Source: Burkholderia mayonis
GTDB lineage: Bacteria; Pseudomonadota; Gammaproteobacteria; Burkholderiales; Burkholderiaceae
DNA: 64,000 nt
Direction: 5' to 3'
Assembly (NCBI RefSeq): GCF_001523745.2
Contig: NZ_CP013386.1
Location: forward strand, 992,001 to 1,056,000
The translations under genes and the position numbers were made by a program. This document shows, piece by piece, positions 46,998-56,109 of this stretch (positions are counted from its first letter, which is position 1; the number at the start of each line of letters is the position of its first letter). Below the pieces are notes generated by a model, which saw only the letters and a program-made list of their open reading frames with translations, made no database searches and had not been told where the DNA came from.

Positions 46998-48677
46998 ATG
47001 TACCAGTACGATCAGTACGATCAAACGATCGTCGACGAGCGTGTCGCGCAGTACCGCGACCAGGTCCGCCGCCGCTTGTCCGGCGAATTGAGCGAGGACG
47101 AGTTCCGTCCGCTGCGGCTGCAGAACGGCCTGTACATGCAGCGCCACGCCTACATGCACCGCATCGCGATTCCGTACGGCAATCTTCGTAGCGATCAGTT
47201 GCGCATGCTTGCCCGCATCGCGCGCGAGCACGACCGCGGCTACGGCCACTTCTCGACGCGCTCGAACATCCAGTTCAACTGGGTGCAGCTCGAGGAAACG
47301 CCCGAGATCCTCGCGAAGCTGGCTTCGGTGCAGATGCACGCGATCCAGACGTCGGGCAACTGCATCCGCAACATCACCGCCGACCAGTTCGCGGGCGTCG
47401 CGTACGACGAGGAAATCGATCCGCGTCCGTGGGCCGAGATCCTGCGCCAGTGGTCGACGTTCCATCCCGAATTCGCATGGCTGCCGCGCAAGTTCAAGAT
47501 CGCCGTGTCGGGCTCGAAGCTCGATCGCGCGGCCGTGCAGATCCACGATCTCGGCGTCTACCTGAAGAAGAGCGAAGCGGGCGAAGTGGTCGCGAGCATC
47601 CTCGCAGGCGGCGGCCTCGGCCGCACGCCGATCGTCGGGGCGATTATCCGCGAGAACCTGCCGTGGCAGCACCTCCTCACTTATTGCGAAGCGGTGCTGC
47701 GCGTGTACAACCGCTACGGCCGACGCGACAACCTGTACAAGGCGCGGATCAAGATCCTCGTGAAGGCGCTGTCGCCCGCGAAGTTCTCGCAACAGGTCGA
47801 AGAGGAATGGCAGCATCTGAAGGACGGCCCGTCGACGCTCACGCACGATGAGCTCGATCGCGTGTCGCAGTATTTCCAGCCGCCCGTCTATGAAAAGCTC
47901 GCCGACACCGATGCGTCGTTCGAGCAGCATCTGCTCGAGAGCAAGGCGTTCGCGCGCTGGGTCGAGCGCAACGTCGCGCCGCACAAGGTGCCGGGCTACG
48001 CGGCCGTCACGCTGTCGCTGAAGAACCACCGCGTCGCGCCGGGCGACGCGAGCGCGGAGCAGATGGAGCAGGTCGCCGACTGGGCCGACGCATACTCGTT
48101 CGGCGAGCTGCGCGTGTCGCACGAGCAGAACCTGATCCTCGCGAACGTGAAGAAGCGCGACCTGTTCGCGGTGTGGGAGAAGGCGAAGGCGGCCGGCTTC
48201 GCGACGCCGAACGTCGGCCTCCTGACCGACATCATCGCGTGCCCGGGCGGCGACTTCTGCTCGCTCGCGAACGCGAAGTCGATCCCGATCGCGCTCGCGA
48301 TCCAGCAGCGCTTCGACGATCTCGACTACGTGTACGACCTGGGCGACTTGTCGCTCAACATCTCGGGCTGCATGAACTCGTGCGGACACCACCACGTCGG
48401 CAACATCGGCATTCTCGGCGTCGACAAGGACGGCGCCGAGTGGTACCAGGTGTCGCTCGGCGGCGAGCAGGGCACGGGCGCGGGCGGCGCGCGCCTCGGC
48501 CGCGTGATCGGCCCGTCGTTCTCCGCGGAAGAAGTGCCGGACGTGATCTCGAAGCTGATCGACACGTTCGTCGACGCGCGTGTCGACGGCGAGCGCTTCA
48601 TCGACACGTACGACCGCATCGGCATCGCGCCGTTCAAGGAGCGCGTCTACGCGGCGCGCCAGACCGCGCACGCGTAA
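46998..48677 (+). CDS. cysI: Sulfite reductase hemoprotein (nitrite/sulfite reductase family)
   Basis: A 559-residue siroheme/4Fe-4S enzyme reducing sulfite to sulfide. Two ferredoxin-like halves contain the sequence THSTR-like GYGHFSTRSNIQFNW near residue 80. The cluster cysteines are in ACPGGDFCSLAN (near 414) and SGCMNSCGHHH (near 455). The start is the ATG at 46998 (MYQYDQYDQ); the frame is open 30 codons further. There is no cysJ flavoprotein here, so electrons must come from ferredoxin or another donor; the next gene, DUF934, is a candidate partner. Confidence 0.94.
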   Translation: MYQYDQYDQTIVDERVAQYRDQVRRRLSGELSEDEFRPLRLQNGLYMQRHAYMHRIAIPYGNLRSDQLRMLARIAREHDRGYGHFSTRSNIQFNWVQLEETPEILAKLASVQMHAIQTSGNCIRNITADQFAGVAYDEEIDPRPWAEILRQWSTFHPEFAWLPRKFKIAVSGSKLDRAAVQIHDLGVYLKKSEAGEVVASILAGGGLGRTPIVGAIIRENLPWQHLLTYCEAVLRVYNRYGRRDNLYKARIKILVKALSPAKFSQQVEEEWQHLKDGPSTLTHDELDRVSQYFQPPVYEKLADTDASFEQHLLESKAFARWVERNVAPHKVPGYAAVTLSLKNHRVAPGDASAEQMEQVADWADAYSFGELRVSHEQNLILANVKKRDLFAVWEKAKAAGFATPNVGLLTDIIACPGGDFCSLANAKSIPIALAIQQRFDDLDYVYDLGDLSLNISGCMNSCGHHHVGNIGILGVDKDGAEWYQVSLGGEQGTGAGGARLGRVIGPSFSAEEVPDVISKLIDTFVDARVDGERFIDTYDRIGIAPFKERVYAARQTAHA

Positions 48678-48699
48678 CCCAGCGTAGAGGAATCTGCAG

Positions 48700-49233
48700 A
48701 TGGCTTTGATTATCAAGAATCGCGAAGTGGTCGACGACGCATGGCTGGTCGTGCGCGTGGCCGAAGACGGTGCGCTGCCCGCGGTCGGCGCGCTGCCGGC
48801 CGGCAACGTGCTCGTGCCGTTCGCGCTGTGGCAGGCGGAGCGCGAGGCGCTCGTCGCCGCGAAGACGAAGGACGCGCTCGGCGTGTGGCTTGCGCCCGAC
48901 AGCGAGCCCGCCGATCTCGTCGCCGACTTCGACCGCATTGCGGTGATCGGCGTCGATTTCCCGCGCTTCGCGGATGGCCGCGGCTACAGCATCGCGCGCC
49001 TCTTGCGCGAGCGCTACGGCTGGAAGGGCGAACTGCGCGCGATCGGCGACGTGCTGCGCGACCAGCTTCTCTACATGTCGCGCTGCGGCTTCGATGCGTT
49101 CGCGGTGCGCGCGGACAAGAACATCCACGATGCGCTGAACGCGTTCGGCGAGTTCTCACAGCGCTATCAGGGCGCGGTCGACAACCCGGCGCCGCTCTTT
49201 CGCCGCCGCGCGGCGAGCGGGGTGAGCGCATGA
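48700..49233 (+). CDS. DUF934 protein of the sulfite-reduction operon
   Basis: A 177-residue soluble protein. DUF934 genes sit next to cysI-type sulfite reductases in beta- and alpha-proteobacteria and are often annotated as oxidoreductase, but no cofactor motif is visible. Conserved segments are FPRFADGRGYSIARLLRERYG and LRDQLLYMSRCGFDAF. AGAGGA precedes the ATG. The stop overlaps the cysH start (ATGA). Its operon position suggests a role in electron delivery to CysI or in assembly. Confidence 0.92.
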   Translation: MALIIKNREVVDDAWLVVRVAEDGALPAVGALPAGNVLVPFALWQAEREALVAAKTKDALGVWLAPDSEPADLVADFDRIAVIGVDFPRFADGRGYSIARLLRERYGWKGELRAIGDVLRDQLLYMSRCGFDAFAVRADKNIHDALNAFGEFSQRYQGAVDNPAPLFRRRAASGVSA

Positions 49234-49985
49234 GCGGCGCGACGGCATCCGCGCTCACGCCCGAGTTGAGCGCGAAGATCGAACGGCTCGATGCGCTGCT
49301 CGCGCAGATCGCCGAGCGTCATCCGAATGTCAAGTTCGCGAGCAGCCTTGCGGCGGAAGACATGCTCGTCACGCACGCGATCCTGTCGAAGGGCGTGGCG
49401 ATCGGCATCTTCTCGCTGAACACGGGCCGCCTGCATGCGGAGACGGTCGGCATGATCGACCGCGTGCGCGAGCGCTACGGCTACGAGATCGAGCAATTCC
49501 GTCCGCAGCAGGACGCGGTCGACCAATACGTCGCCGAGCACGGCCTGAACGCGTTCTACGACAGCGTCGAGCTGCGCAAGCGCTGCTGCGAGATCCGCAA
49601 GGTCGAGCCGCTCAACCGCGCGCTCGCGGGCGTCGAAGCCTGGGTGACGGGCCAGCGGCGCGAGCAGTCGGTCACGCGCGCCGAGCTTCACGAGGAAGAA
49701 CACGACGCCGCGCGCGGGATCGCGAAATACAATCCGCTCGCCGACTGGACGGAAAGCGACGTGTGGGCATACCTGAAGGCGTTCGATGTGCCTGTCAATC
49801 CGCTGCACGCGCGCGGCTACCCGAGCATCGGCTGCGAGCCGTGCACGCGCGCGATTCGTCCCGGCGAGGACAGCCGCGCGGGCCGCTGGTGGTGGGAGTC
49901 GCGCGACACGAAGGAATGCGGGCTGCACATCACGATCACGCCCGTGCCGTCCGCCGGTGCCGAATCCACCCCCGCCTCCGCCTGA
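49230..49985 (+). CDS. cysH: Adenylylsulfate (APS) reductase, assimilatory
   Basis: 251 residues. The four cluster cysteines RKRCCEIRK and GCEPCTR mark the 4Fe-4S APS-reducing type rather than PAPS reductases; the catalytic Cys is in KECGLH near the C-terminus. The PP-loop region ASSLAAEDM is near residue 35. This agrees with the absence of an APS kinase (cysC) in the operon. It overlaps DUF934 by 4 bp. Confidence 0.95.
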   Translation: MSGATASALTPELSAKIERLDALLAQIAERHPNVKFASSLAAEDMLVTHAILSKGVAIGIFSLNTGRLHAETVGMIDRVRERYGYEIEQFRPQQDAVDQYVAEHGLNAFYDSVELRKRCCEIRKVEPLNRALAGVEAWVTGQRREQSVTRAELHEEEHDAARGIAKYNPLADWTESDVWAYLKAFDVPVNPLHARGYPSIGCEPCTRAIRPGEDSRAGRWWWESRDTKECGLHITITPVPSAGAESTPASA

Positions 49986-50022
49986 GCGGAGCCGGCACAT
50001 AATAAGATAGCCAGATTGCTGC

Positions 50023-50043
50023 GCCGCCGGTCAGCCCGGCGGC
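50023..50043 (+). other. Stem-loop in the cysH-cysD gap
   Basis: Perfect 8-bp stem GCCGCCGG/CCGGCGGC with a 5-base loop and no T-run. It may be an RNA processing or stability element within the operon. Confidence 0.5.
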
Positions 50044-50068
50044 ACAAACCCAGACAAGGACCGTAATC

Positions 50069-51034
50069 ATGAGCACGACGCTCGAACAATCCGCTTTTGC
50101 CCCGCCCGCCGGCGCGTCGTCCAGCCGGATGGGCCACCTCGACTGGCTCGAGGCCGAGTCGATCCACATTCTGCGCGAGCTCGTCGCCGAGTGCAGCAAG
50201 CCCGCGCTGCTGTTCTCGGGCGGCAAGGATTCGGTCGTCGTGCTGCATCTCGCGCTGAAGGCGTTCGGGCTCGGCGCGAACCGCAAGACGTCGCTGCCGT
50301 TCCCGCTCGTGCACATCGATACGGGCCACAACTACGACGAGGTGATCGACTTCCGCGACCGCCGCGCGGCGGAAATCGGCGCGGAACTCGTTGTCGGCCA
50401 CGTCGAGGATTCGATCAGGCGCGGCACTGTGGTGCTGCGCCGCGAAACCGATTCGCGCAACGCCGCGCAGGCCGTCACGCTGCTCGAGACGATCGAGCAG
50501 CACGGCTATACCGCGATGATCGGCGGCGCGCGCCGCGACGAGGAGAAGGCGCGCGCGAAGGAGCGGATCTTCTCGTTCCGCGACGAATTCGGCCAATGGG
50601 ACCCGAAGGCGCAGCGCCCGGAACTGTGGAGCCTCTTCAACGCGCGCCTGCACCGCGGCGAGCACCTGCGCGTGTTCCCGATCTCGAACTGGACCGAGCT
50701 CGACGTGTGGCAGTACATCGCTCGCGAGAAGCTCGAACTGCCGTCGATCTACTACGCGCACCGCCGCGAGATCGTGCGCCGCAACGGCCTGCTCGTGCCG
50801 GTCACGCCGCTCACGCCGATGCGCGAGGGCGAGACGAGCGAAGCGGCGCTCGTGCGCTTTCGCACGGTCGGCGACATCTCGTGCACGTGCCCGGTCGAGA
50901 GCGACGCGGACGACGTCGAGAAGATCATCGCCGAGACGGCGGTGACCGAGATCACCGAGCGCGGCGCGACGCGGATGGACGACCAGACGTCCGAAGCCGC
51001 GATGGAGCAGCGCAAGAAGCAGGGCTATTTCTGA
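50069..51034 (+). CDS. cysD: Sulfate adenylyltransferase subunit 2
   Basis: A 321-residue ATP-PPi N-type enzyme subunit forming APS from sulfate and ATP with CysN. The PP-loop is LFSGGKDSVVVLHLALKAF near residue 50. FPLVHIDTGHNYDEVI and RRDEEKARAKERIFSFR are family landmarks, and the C-terminal RKKQGYF is conserved. AGGA lies upstream of the ATG. cysN starts 22 bp after the stop. Confidence 0.97.
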   Translation: MSTTLEQSAFAPPAGASSSRMGHLDWLEAESIHILRELVAECSKPALLFSGGKDSVVVLHLALKAFGLGANRKTSLPFPLVHIDTGHNYDEVIDFRDRRAAEIGAELVVGHVEDSIRRGTVVLRRETDSRNAAQAVTLLETIEQHGYTAMIGGARRDEEKARAKERIFSFRDEFGQWDPKAQRPELWSLFNARLHRGEHLRVFPISNWTELDVWQYIAREKLELPSIYYAHRREIVRRNGLLVPVTPLTPMREGETSEAALVRFRTVGDISCTCPVESDADDVEKIIAETAVTEITERGATRMDDQTSEAAMEQRKKQGYF

Positions 51035-51056
51035 AGCACGCGAGGACATCCACATC

Positions 51057-52373
51057 ATGAGCATCATCGACAACAACGAAGACCTCGGCGTGCTGCGCTT
51101 CATCACGGCGGGCAGCGTCGACGACGGCAAGAGCACGCTGATCGGCCGCCTGCTCTATGACAGCAAGGCGGTGCTGTCCGACCAGCTGTCGGCGCTGTCG
51201 CGCGCGAAGAACAAGCGCACGGTCGGCGACGAGCTCGATCTCGCGCTGTTGACGGACGGTCTCGAGGCCGAGCGCGAGCAGGGCATCACGATCGACGTCG
51301 CGTACCGCTACTTCGCGACCGCGAAGCGCAAGTTCATCATCGCCGACACGCCGGGCCACGAGCAGTACACGCGCAACATGGTGACGGGCGCGTCGACCGC
51401 GCATGCGGCGATCATCCTGATCGACGCGACGCGCGTGACGTTCGAAGACGGCGCCGCGCAACTGCTGCCGCAGACGAAGCGCCACAGCGCGATCGTCAAG
51501 CTGCTCGACCTGCAGCACGTGATCGTCGCGATCAACAAGATGGATCTCGTCGATTACAGCGAGACGCGCTTCAACGAGATCCGCGATGCGTACGTGAAGC
51601 TCGCGCAGCAGCTTGGCTTGACCGACGTGCGCTTCGTGCCGGTGTCGGCGCTGAAGGGCGACAACATCGTCGCGGCGAGCGAGCGGATGCCGTGGTACGC
51701 GGACGAGCCGCTCCTGAACGTGCTCGAGGCGCTGCCCGTCGAGACGCAGGCGGGCGACGCGCTGCGCTTCCCGGTGCAATGGGTCGCGCGCCAGGACGGC
51801 AGCTCGGCCGACGATTTCCGCGGCTACATGGGCCGCATCGAAGCGGGCGAGGTGAAGGTCGGCGACGAGATCGTCGTGCTGCCGTCGAATCGCGACGCGA
51901 CGGTCGCCGAGATCGTCGCGCCGGTGCCGGGCGGCACGGCGTCGGTCGGGCACGCGTTCGCGGGCCAGACGGTGACGATCCGACTCGCGGAAGACGTCGA
52001 CGTGTCGCGCGGCGATACGTTCGTGCCGCGCGCGGCGCCCGTCGAGCCGGCGAAGAAGCTCGAGGCGGATCTCTGCTGGTTCGACGAGACGCCGCTGTCG
52101 CCGCAACGCAAGTATTTGCTGAAGCAGACGACGAGCACGGTGTTCACGAAGATCGGCGCGGTCAAGCAGGTGCTCGACGTGCACACGCTGTCGCACGCGA
52201 CCGACCGCCACGATCTGAAGATGAACGACATCGGCCGCGTCGCGCTGACGCTGCAAAAGCCGATCGTCTGCGACACGTATGACGCGCACCCGGGCACGGG
52301 CGCGTTCGTGCTGATCGACGAGGCGACCCATCATACGGTCGCAGCGGGTATGATTCGTGCGTTTTCCGCGTGA
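51057..52373 (+). CDS. cysN: Sulfate adenylyltransferase subunit 1 (GTPase)
   Basis: A 438-residue elongation-factor-like GTPase coupling GTP hydrolysis to APS synthesis. G1 is GSVDDGKSTLIGRL, G3 DTPGHEQYTRNM, G4 NKMD. Two beta-barrel domains follow. No CysC (APS kinase) domain is fused, consistent with a pathway that reduces APS directly. Confidence 0.97.
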   Translation: MSIIDNNEDLGVLRFITAGSVDDGKSTLIGRLLYDSKAVLSDQLSALSRAKNKRTVGDELDLALLTDGLEAEREQGITIDVAYRYFATAKRKFIIADTPGHEQYTRNMVTGASTAHAAIILIDATRVTFEDGAAQLLPQTKRHSAIVKLLDLQHVIVAINKMDLVDYSETRFNEIRDAYVKLAQQLGLTDVRFVPVSALKGDNIVAASERMPWYADEPLLNVLEALPVETQAGDALRFPVQWVARQDGSSADDFRGYMGRIEAGEVKVGDEIVVLPSNRDATVAEIVAPVPGGTASVGHAFAGQTVTIRLAEDVDVSRGDTFVPRAAPVEPAKKLEADLCWFDETPLSPQRKYLLKQTTSTVFTKIGAVKQVLDVHTLSHATDRHDLKMNDIGRVALTLQKPIVCDTYDAHPGTGAFVLIDEATHHTVAAGMIRAFSA

Positions 52374-52426
52374 CGTCGCGCGCCGCATCGGCGGCGCCGG
52401 CCGGCACACGTGCACGAAAGGGATCG

Positions 52427-53197
52427 ATGCAAATGGGTAAGGTGTATCTGATCGGCGCGGGGCCGGGCGCGGCGGACCTCATCACGGTGCGCGGCGCGCG
52501 TCTGCTCGGCGAAGCCGATGTCGTGCTGCACGACGCGCTCGTCGAGCCGGCGATGCTCGATTACGCGCCGCGCGCGCGGAAGATCGCGGTCGGCAAGCGC
52601 TGCGGGCAGCGCTCGAGCGCGCAGCACTTCATCAACAAGCAGATCGTCGACGCGGCACGCGAGCACGCGGTCGTCGTGCGGCTGAAGGGCGGCGATCCGA
52701 TGCTGTTCGGCCGCGCGGACGAGGAGATGCGCGCGCTCGAAGCGGCCGGCATCGACTACGAAGTCGTGCCGGGCATCACCGCGGCGCTCGCGAGCGCCGC
52801 GACGCTCAAGCGCTCGTTGACGCTGCGCGGCGTCGCGCGCAGCGTCGCGTTTGCGACAAAGAGCCGCGCGCCCGGCAGCGATGAAATCCGCGAGCAGGTG
52901 AACGCGGATTCGCTCGTCTACTACATGGGCCGCGACAGCGCGGCCGGGATCGCGCAGCAACTGATCGACGCGGGCCGCGCGGGCGCGACGCCCGTCGCGA
53001 TCGTCGAGGCATGCAGCACGCCGCGCGAGCGCACGCTGACGCTCACGCTCGCCGATATGGCGGCGGGCGCGGCGCAAGCGTGGCTCGATCCGGCGCAGCC
53101 GAGTCTTCTGATGATTGGCGAGGCGTTCGCGGAGCGTGTGCGGCTTGCGGGCGACGAATCGGGCGAGAGCAAGGACGGGATGCGCAACGCGGCCTGA
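52427..53197 (+). CDS. cobA: Uroporphyrinogen-III C-methyltransferase
   Basis: A 256-residue SUMT making precorrin-2, the siroheme precursor needed by CysI. GKVYLIGAGPGAADLITVRG at the start, VRLKGGDPMLFGRADEE near residue 90, and VVPGITAALASA near 115 are the family motifs. The dehydrogenase/chelatase half of CysG is absent. I chose the ATG at 52427, shortly after AAAGGGA; a second ATG is two codons later. Last gene of the cys operon, facing sirB. Confidence 0.93.
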   Translation: MQMGKVYLIGAGPGAADLITVRGARLLGEADVVLHDALVEPAMLDYAPRARKIAVGKRCGQRSSAQHFINKQIVDAAREHAVVVRLKGGDPMLFGRADEEMRALEAAGIDYEVVPGITAALASAATLKRSLTLRGVARSVAFATKSRAPGSDEIREQVNADSLVYYMGRDSAAGIAQQLIDAGRAGATPVAIVEACSTPRERTLTLTLADMAAGAAQAWLDPAQPSLLMIGEAFAERVRLAGDESGESKDGMRNAA

Positions 53198-53248
53198 AAG
53201 CGGCTTGCGCCGCCACGCTGAATCGACGAGAAACAGCAGGCCCAAACG

Positions 53249-53277
53249 AAACGCCGGCAACGAGCCGGCGTTTTTTT
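53249..53277 (+). terminator. Intrinsic terminator of the cys operon
   Basis: The 10-bp stem AAACGCCGGC/GCCGGCGTTT with an AACGA loop and a T-run. The same hairpin sequence recurs at 63420. Confidence 0.92.
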
Positions 53278-53324
53278 ACGTCACTGTGCGGCGTCGGTGG
53301 CCGCAATCGGAAGCGGGGGCGCGG

Positions 53325-53711
53325 TCAACGCGCGGGACCGGCGCTTTGCTGCAGGCAGTATGCGACGATCGCGTCGAGCACCGCGTCGTTTTCGCCGACG
53401 GCCGTCACGCAGCGGATGTCGATGGCCGGATGCGCGGCGCGGCACGCGTCGATCAACTGCGGCAGATCGCGGCGAATGTGGCCGCCCTGGCCGAAGAACA
53501 CGGGTACCACGGTGATCGTGCCGCAGCCCTGCGCGGCGAGCCCGGCCGTCGCGCCGATCAGCGACGGCTCCATCAATTCGAGGAACGCGAGCATGACGGG
53601 CGCATCGGCGCCGCGCGCAGCGCGCAGCTTCGCCGCGAGGCGTTCGAACGGCTCGGCCCAGCGCGCGTCGCGCGCGCCATGGCCGAAAAGGACGATTCCG
53701 TGTTTGTTCAT
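53325..53711 (-). CDS. sirB: Sirohydrochlorin chelatase-like CbiX/SirB
   Basis: 128 residues, a single-domain CbiX(S)/SirB type. The N-terminal ILFGHGARD-like motif (IVLFGHGARDARW) carries the metal-binding His, and a second His lies in FFGQGGHIRRDL. It inserts Fe (or Co) into sirohydrochlorin, complementing cobA next door. The ATG at 53711 has GGAGGG upstream. Precorrin-2 dehydrogenase is not in this window. Confidence 0.88.
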   Translation of the reverse strand: MNKHGIVLFGHGARDARWAEPFERLAAKLRAARGADAPVMLAFLELMEPSLIGATAGLAAQGCGTITVVPVFFGQGGHIRRDLPQLIDACRAAHPAIDIRCVTAVGENDAVLDAIVAYCLQQSAGPAR

Positions 53712-53739
53712 CGCGCCCTCCGATGACGCGCGCACGCGC

Positions 53740-54888
53740 TCAGTGCCGGTCGACCCACTTTAGCGCGAAGAGGCCGAGCGCCAGATAGATGCAGCCGGGC
53801 AGCGCGGCCGTCAGCGGCGCGGGCCACGTGTTCAGCGTGCCGATATGCGAGAACAGCGTGTTGAAGAGCTGGAAGCTCATCCCGAGCATGATCCCGCCGA
53901 ACACCTTCACGCCGACGACGCCCGCGCGCGTATGCAGATACGCGAACGGCAGCGACAGCACGAGCATCACGAATACCGCGAACGGATACAGCAGCTTGCG
54001 CCACAGCGCGATGTCGTAGCGCTGCGTGTCCTGCTGATTTTCCTTCAGATGCTGGATGTAGCGGAACAGGTTGAAGAGCGACATCCGCTCGGGCGACACG
54101 AGCAGCACCGACAGGATCTGCGGCGTCAGGTCCGAGCGCAGCGAATACTGCGGCAGCGTGACCTGCTGCGCGCGGTAGACGGGATTCAGCGCGTCGGCCG
54201 GCTGGCTGCCCGCGCCAGGCAGGTTCGTGAGCCGCGTGTCGGTGACGTCCGTCAGCAGCCAGTGGCCGGGTGGCTGATAGCGGCCGCGCTTCGCGATCCG
54301 CACGTTCTGCAGATTGAACTTCGAATCGAACTCGTAGATCCGCACGTCGCTGATCGTCGAATCGGGCGACAGCTGGCCGACGTTGACGAAGCGCGTGACG
54401 GGCTCGCCGTTGTCGCGCGCGGTCAGCGTGTCCTTCACCCAGACGCCCGATGCGAAGTTCGTCGATACCGACGAGCCGAGCGCCTCGAGCCGCACGCGCT
54501 CGGACAACTGGTCCGAGTACGGGCCGATGAATTCGCCGATCAGGTAGGTCGCGATGACGATCGGCACGCCGATCTTGATGAGCGAGCGCAGCGCCTGGTT
54601 CGTCGCGAGGCCGGACACGCGGAAGATCGTGAATTCGGAGTTCGCGGCCATCTGCGCGAACACGTAGATCGAGCTGATCAGCGCCGCGACCGGGATGATT
54701 TCGTAGAAGCGCGACGGCGCCTGCAGCGCGACGCGCAGCACCGCGTAGCCGAACTTGTAGTTGCCGTGGCCGACCGAGTTCAGCTCGCTGATCAGGTCGA
54801 AGAAGAAGAAGAGGCCGGAGAACGCGAACAGCACGAAGACGAACGTGATGTAGATCTGCCGCGCGAAGTATTTCTCGTAGAGGCGCAT
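53740..54888 (-). CDS. lptG: LptG, LPS export permease
   Basis: A 382-residue inner-membrane permease of the LptB2FG complex that extracts LPS for transport to the outer membrane. Six transmembrane helices flank a periplasmic beta-jellyroll (about 125-255). MRLYEKYFARQIY at the N-terminus is typical of LptG. The start is 3 bp after the lptF stop. Confidence 0.95.
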   Translation of the reverse strand: MRLYEKYFARQIYITFVFVLFAFSGLFFFFDLISELNSVGHGNYKFGYAVLRVALQAPSRFYEIIPVAALISSIYVFAQMAANSEFTIFRVSGLATNQALRSLIKIGVPIVIATYLIGEFIGPYSDQLSERVRLEALGSSVSTNFASGVWVKDTLTARDNGEPVTRFVNVGQLSPDSTISDVRIYEFDSKFNLQNVRIAKRGRYQPPGHWLLTDVTDTRLTNLPGAGSQPADALNPVYRAQQVTLPQYSLRSDLTPQILSVLLVSPERMSLFNLFRYIQHLKENQQDTQRYDIALWRKLLYPFAVFVMLVLSLPFAYLHTRAGVVGVKVFGGIMLGMSFQLFNTLFSHIGTLNTWPAPLTAALPGCIYLALGLFALKWVDRH

Positions 54889-54891
54889 CGG

Positions 54892-55989
54892 TCAGACCCC
54901 CTGCGATCGGCCGAACGCGGCGCGCGAGAACAACGGCCTGTTGCGCACGCGCAGCCAGAACAGGAACGCGACGACTCCGGCGACGACGACGTGCAGCCCG
55001 ATCAGTCCGATGCCGAACGGGATCTTGCCCCGTTCCATTTGCGATTGGACGACGTTCAGCAGGTTCGAATAGGTGAGGTAGATCAGCACGGCCATCACGA
55101 GGTTCACGGTCCGGCCGCGGCGCGGGTTCTGATACGCGAGCGGGATCGCGAGGATCATCAGGTTGATCGCGATGAGCGGCAGCCCGGCGCGCCATGCGAA
55201 TTCGGCGAGATTCTGGTTGGTCGGATTGCGCAGCAGGTCGATCGTCGACGTGCCCGTCGTCGTCGGCTGGCTGACGATCTGCTTGCTCTGGATCTTCACG
55301 CCGTAGCGCTCGAACTCCATGATCTTGAAGTTCGGCTGGCCCGGCACGCCGTCGTAGCGGCGGCCGTCCTCGAGCACGATGAAGCGGTCGCCGTTCTTCA
55401 TCGTCTCGGTGTGGCCTGTCTGCGACACGACGACGTTCACCTTGCCGTGCTCGGTCGTCGTGACGAACACATTCTGCACCGTGGCCTGGTCGGGCGACAT
55501 CTTCTCGATGAAGAACACGCGGTGGTTCGCGGCGGACTCGCGGAACTGGCCGGGCGCGAGCAAGGACACCTCGTCGCGCTGCTGGAAGCGCGCCTTGATG
55601 AGCTTGCTCTGCTGGTTCGACCACGGCCAGCCGACGAAGGCGAAGAAGGCGATCAGGAGCACGATCGGCGTCGCGAACACGCCGATCGGCTTGATGAGCC
55701 GCGTGAGGCTCACGCCGGACGCGAGCCAGACGACCATTTCGGAATCCTTGTACCAGCGCGTGAGCACGAACAGGATCGACACGAACAGCGTGCCGACGAG
55801 GATCATCGCGAGATAGCCGATCACGGTGAGGCCGATCAGGACGAGCACGTCCTTCGGGTTCACCTCGCCGGACGCGGCGTAGCCGACGATGCGAATCATC
55901 ATCGACGTCAGCATGATCGTGAGCAGCACCATGAAAACGGCGCCGGCGGTGTACGCAAGCTCGCGCTGGAGGGAGCGTTCGAAGATCAT
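54892..55989 (-). CDS. lptF: LptF, LPS export permease
   Basis: 365 residues: six transmembrane helices with a periplasmic jellyroll (about 130-250). MIFERSLQRELAYTAGAVF is a typical LptF N-terminus. Partner of LptG in the same operon; LptB is not in the window. Divergent from pepA across 120 bp. Confidence 0.95.
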   Translation of the reverse strand: MIFERSLQRELAYTAGAVFMVLLTIMLTSMMIRIVGYAASGEVNPKDVLVLIGLTVIGYLAMILVGTLFVSILFVLTRWYKDSEMVVWLASGVSLTRLIKPIGVFATPIVLLIAFFAFVGWPWSNQQSKLIKARFQQRDEVSLLAPGQFRESAANHRVFFIEKMSPDQATVQNVFVTTTEHGKVNVVVSQTGHTETMKNGDRFIVLEDGRRYDGVPGQPNFKIMEFERYGVKIQSKQIVSQPTTTGTSTIDLLRNPTNQNLAEFAWRAGLPLIAINLMILAIPLAYQNPRRGRTVNLVMAVLIYLTYSNLLNVVQSQMERGKIPFGIGLIGLHVVVAGVVAFLFWLRVRNRPLFSRAAFGRSQGV

Positions 55990-56109
55990 TATTGATGCGA
56001 AGAGGGCGGGAAACAGCGCACGAGTGGGGGGCGCTCACGCCGCACGGGAAAAATAGCGGATAATTGCGGCTTTCATCCTTAGCCCAGATTTTATCCGAGG
56101 ACAAGCGCG

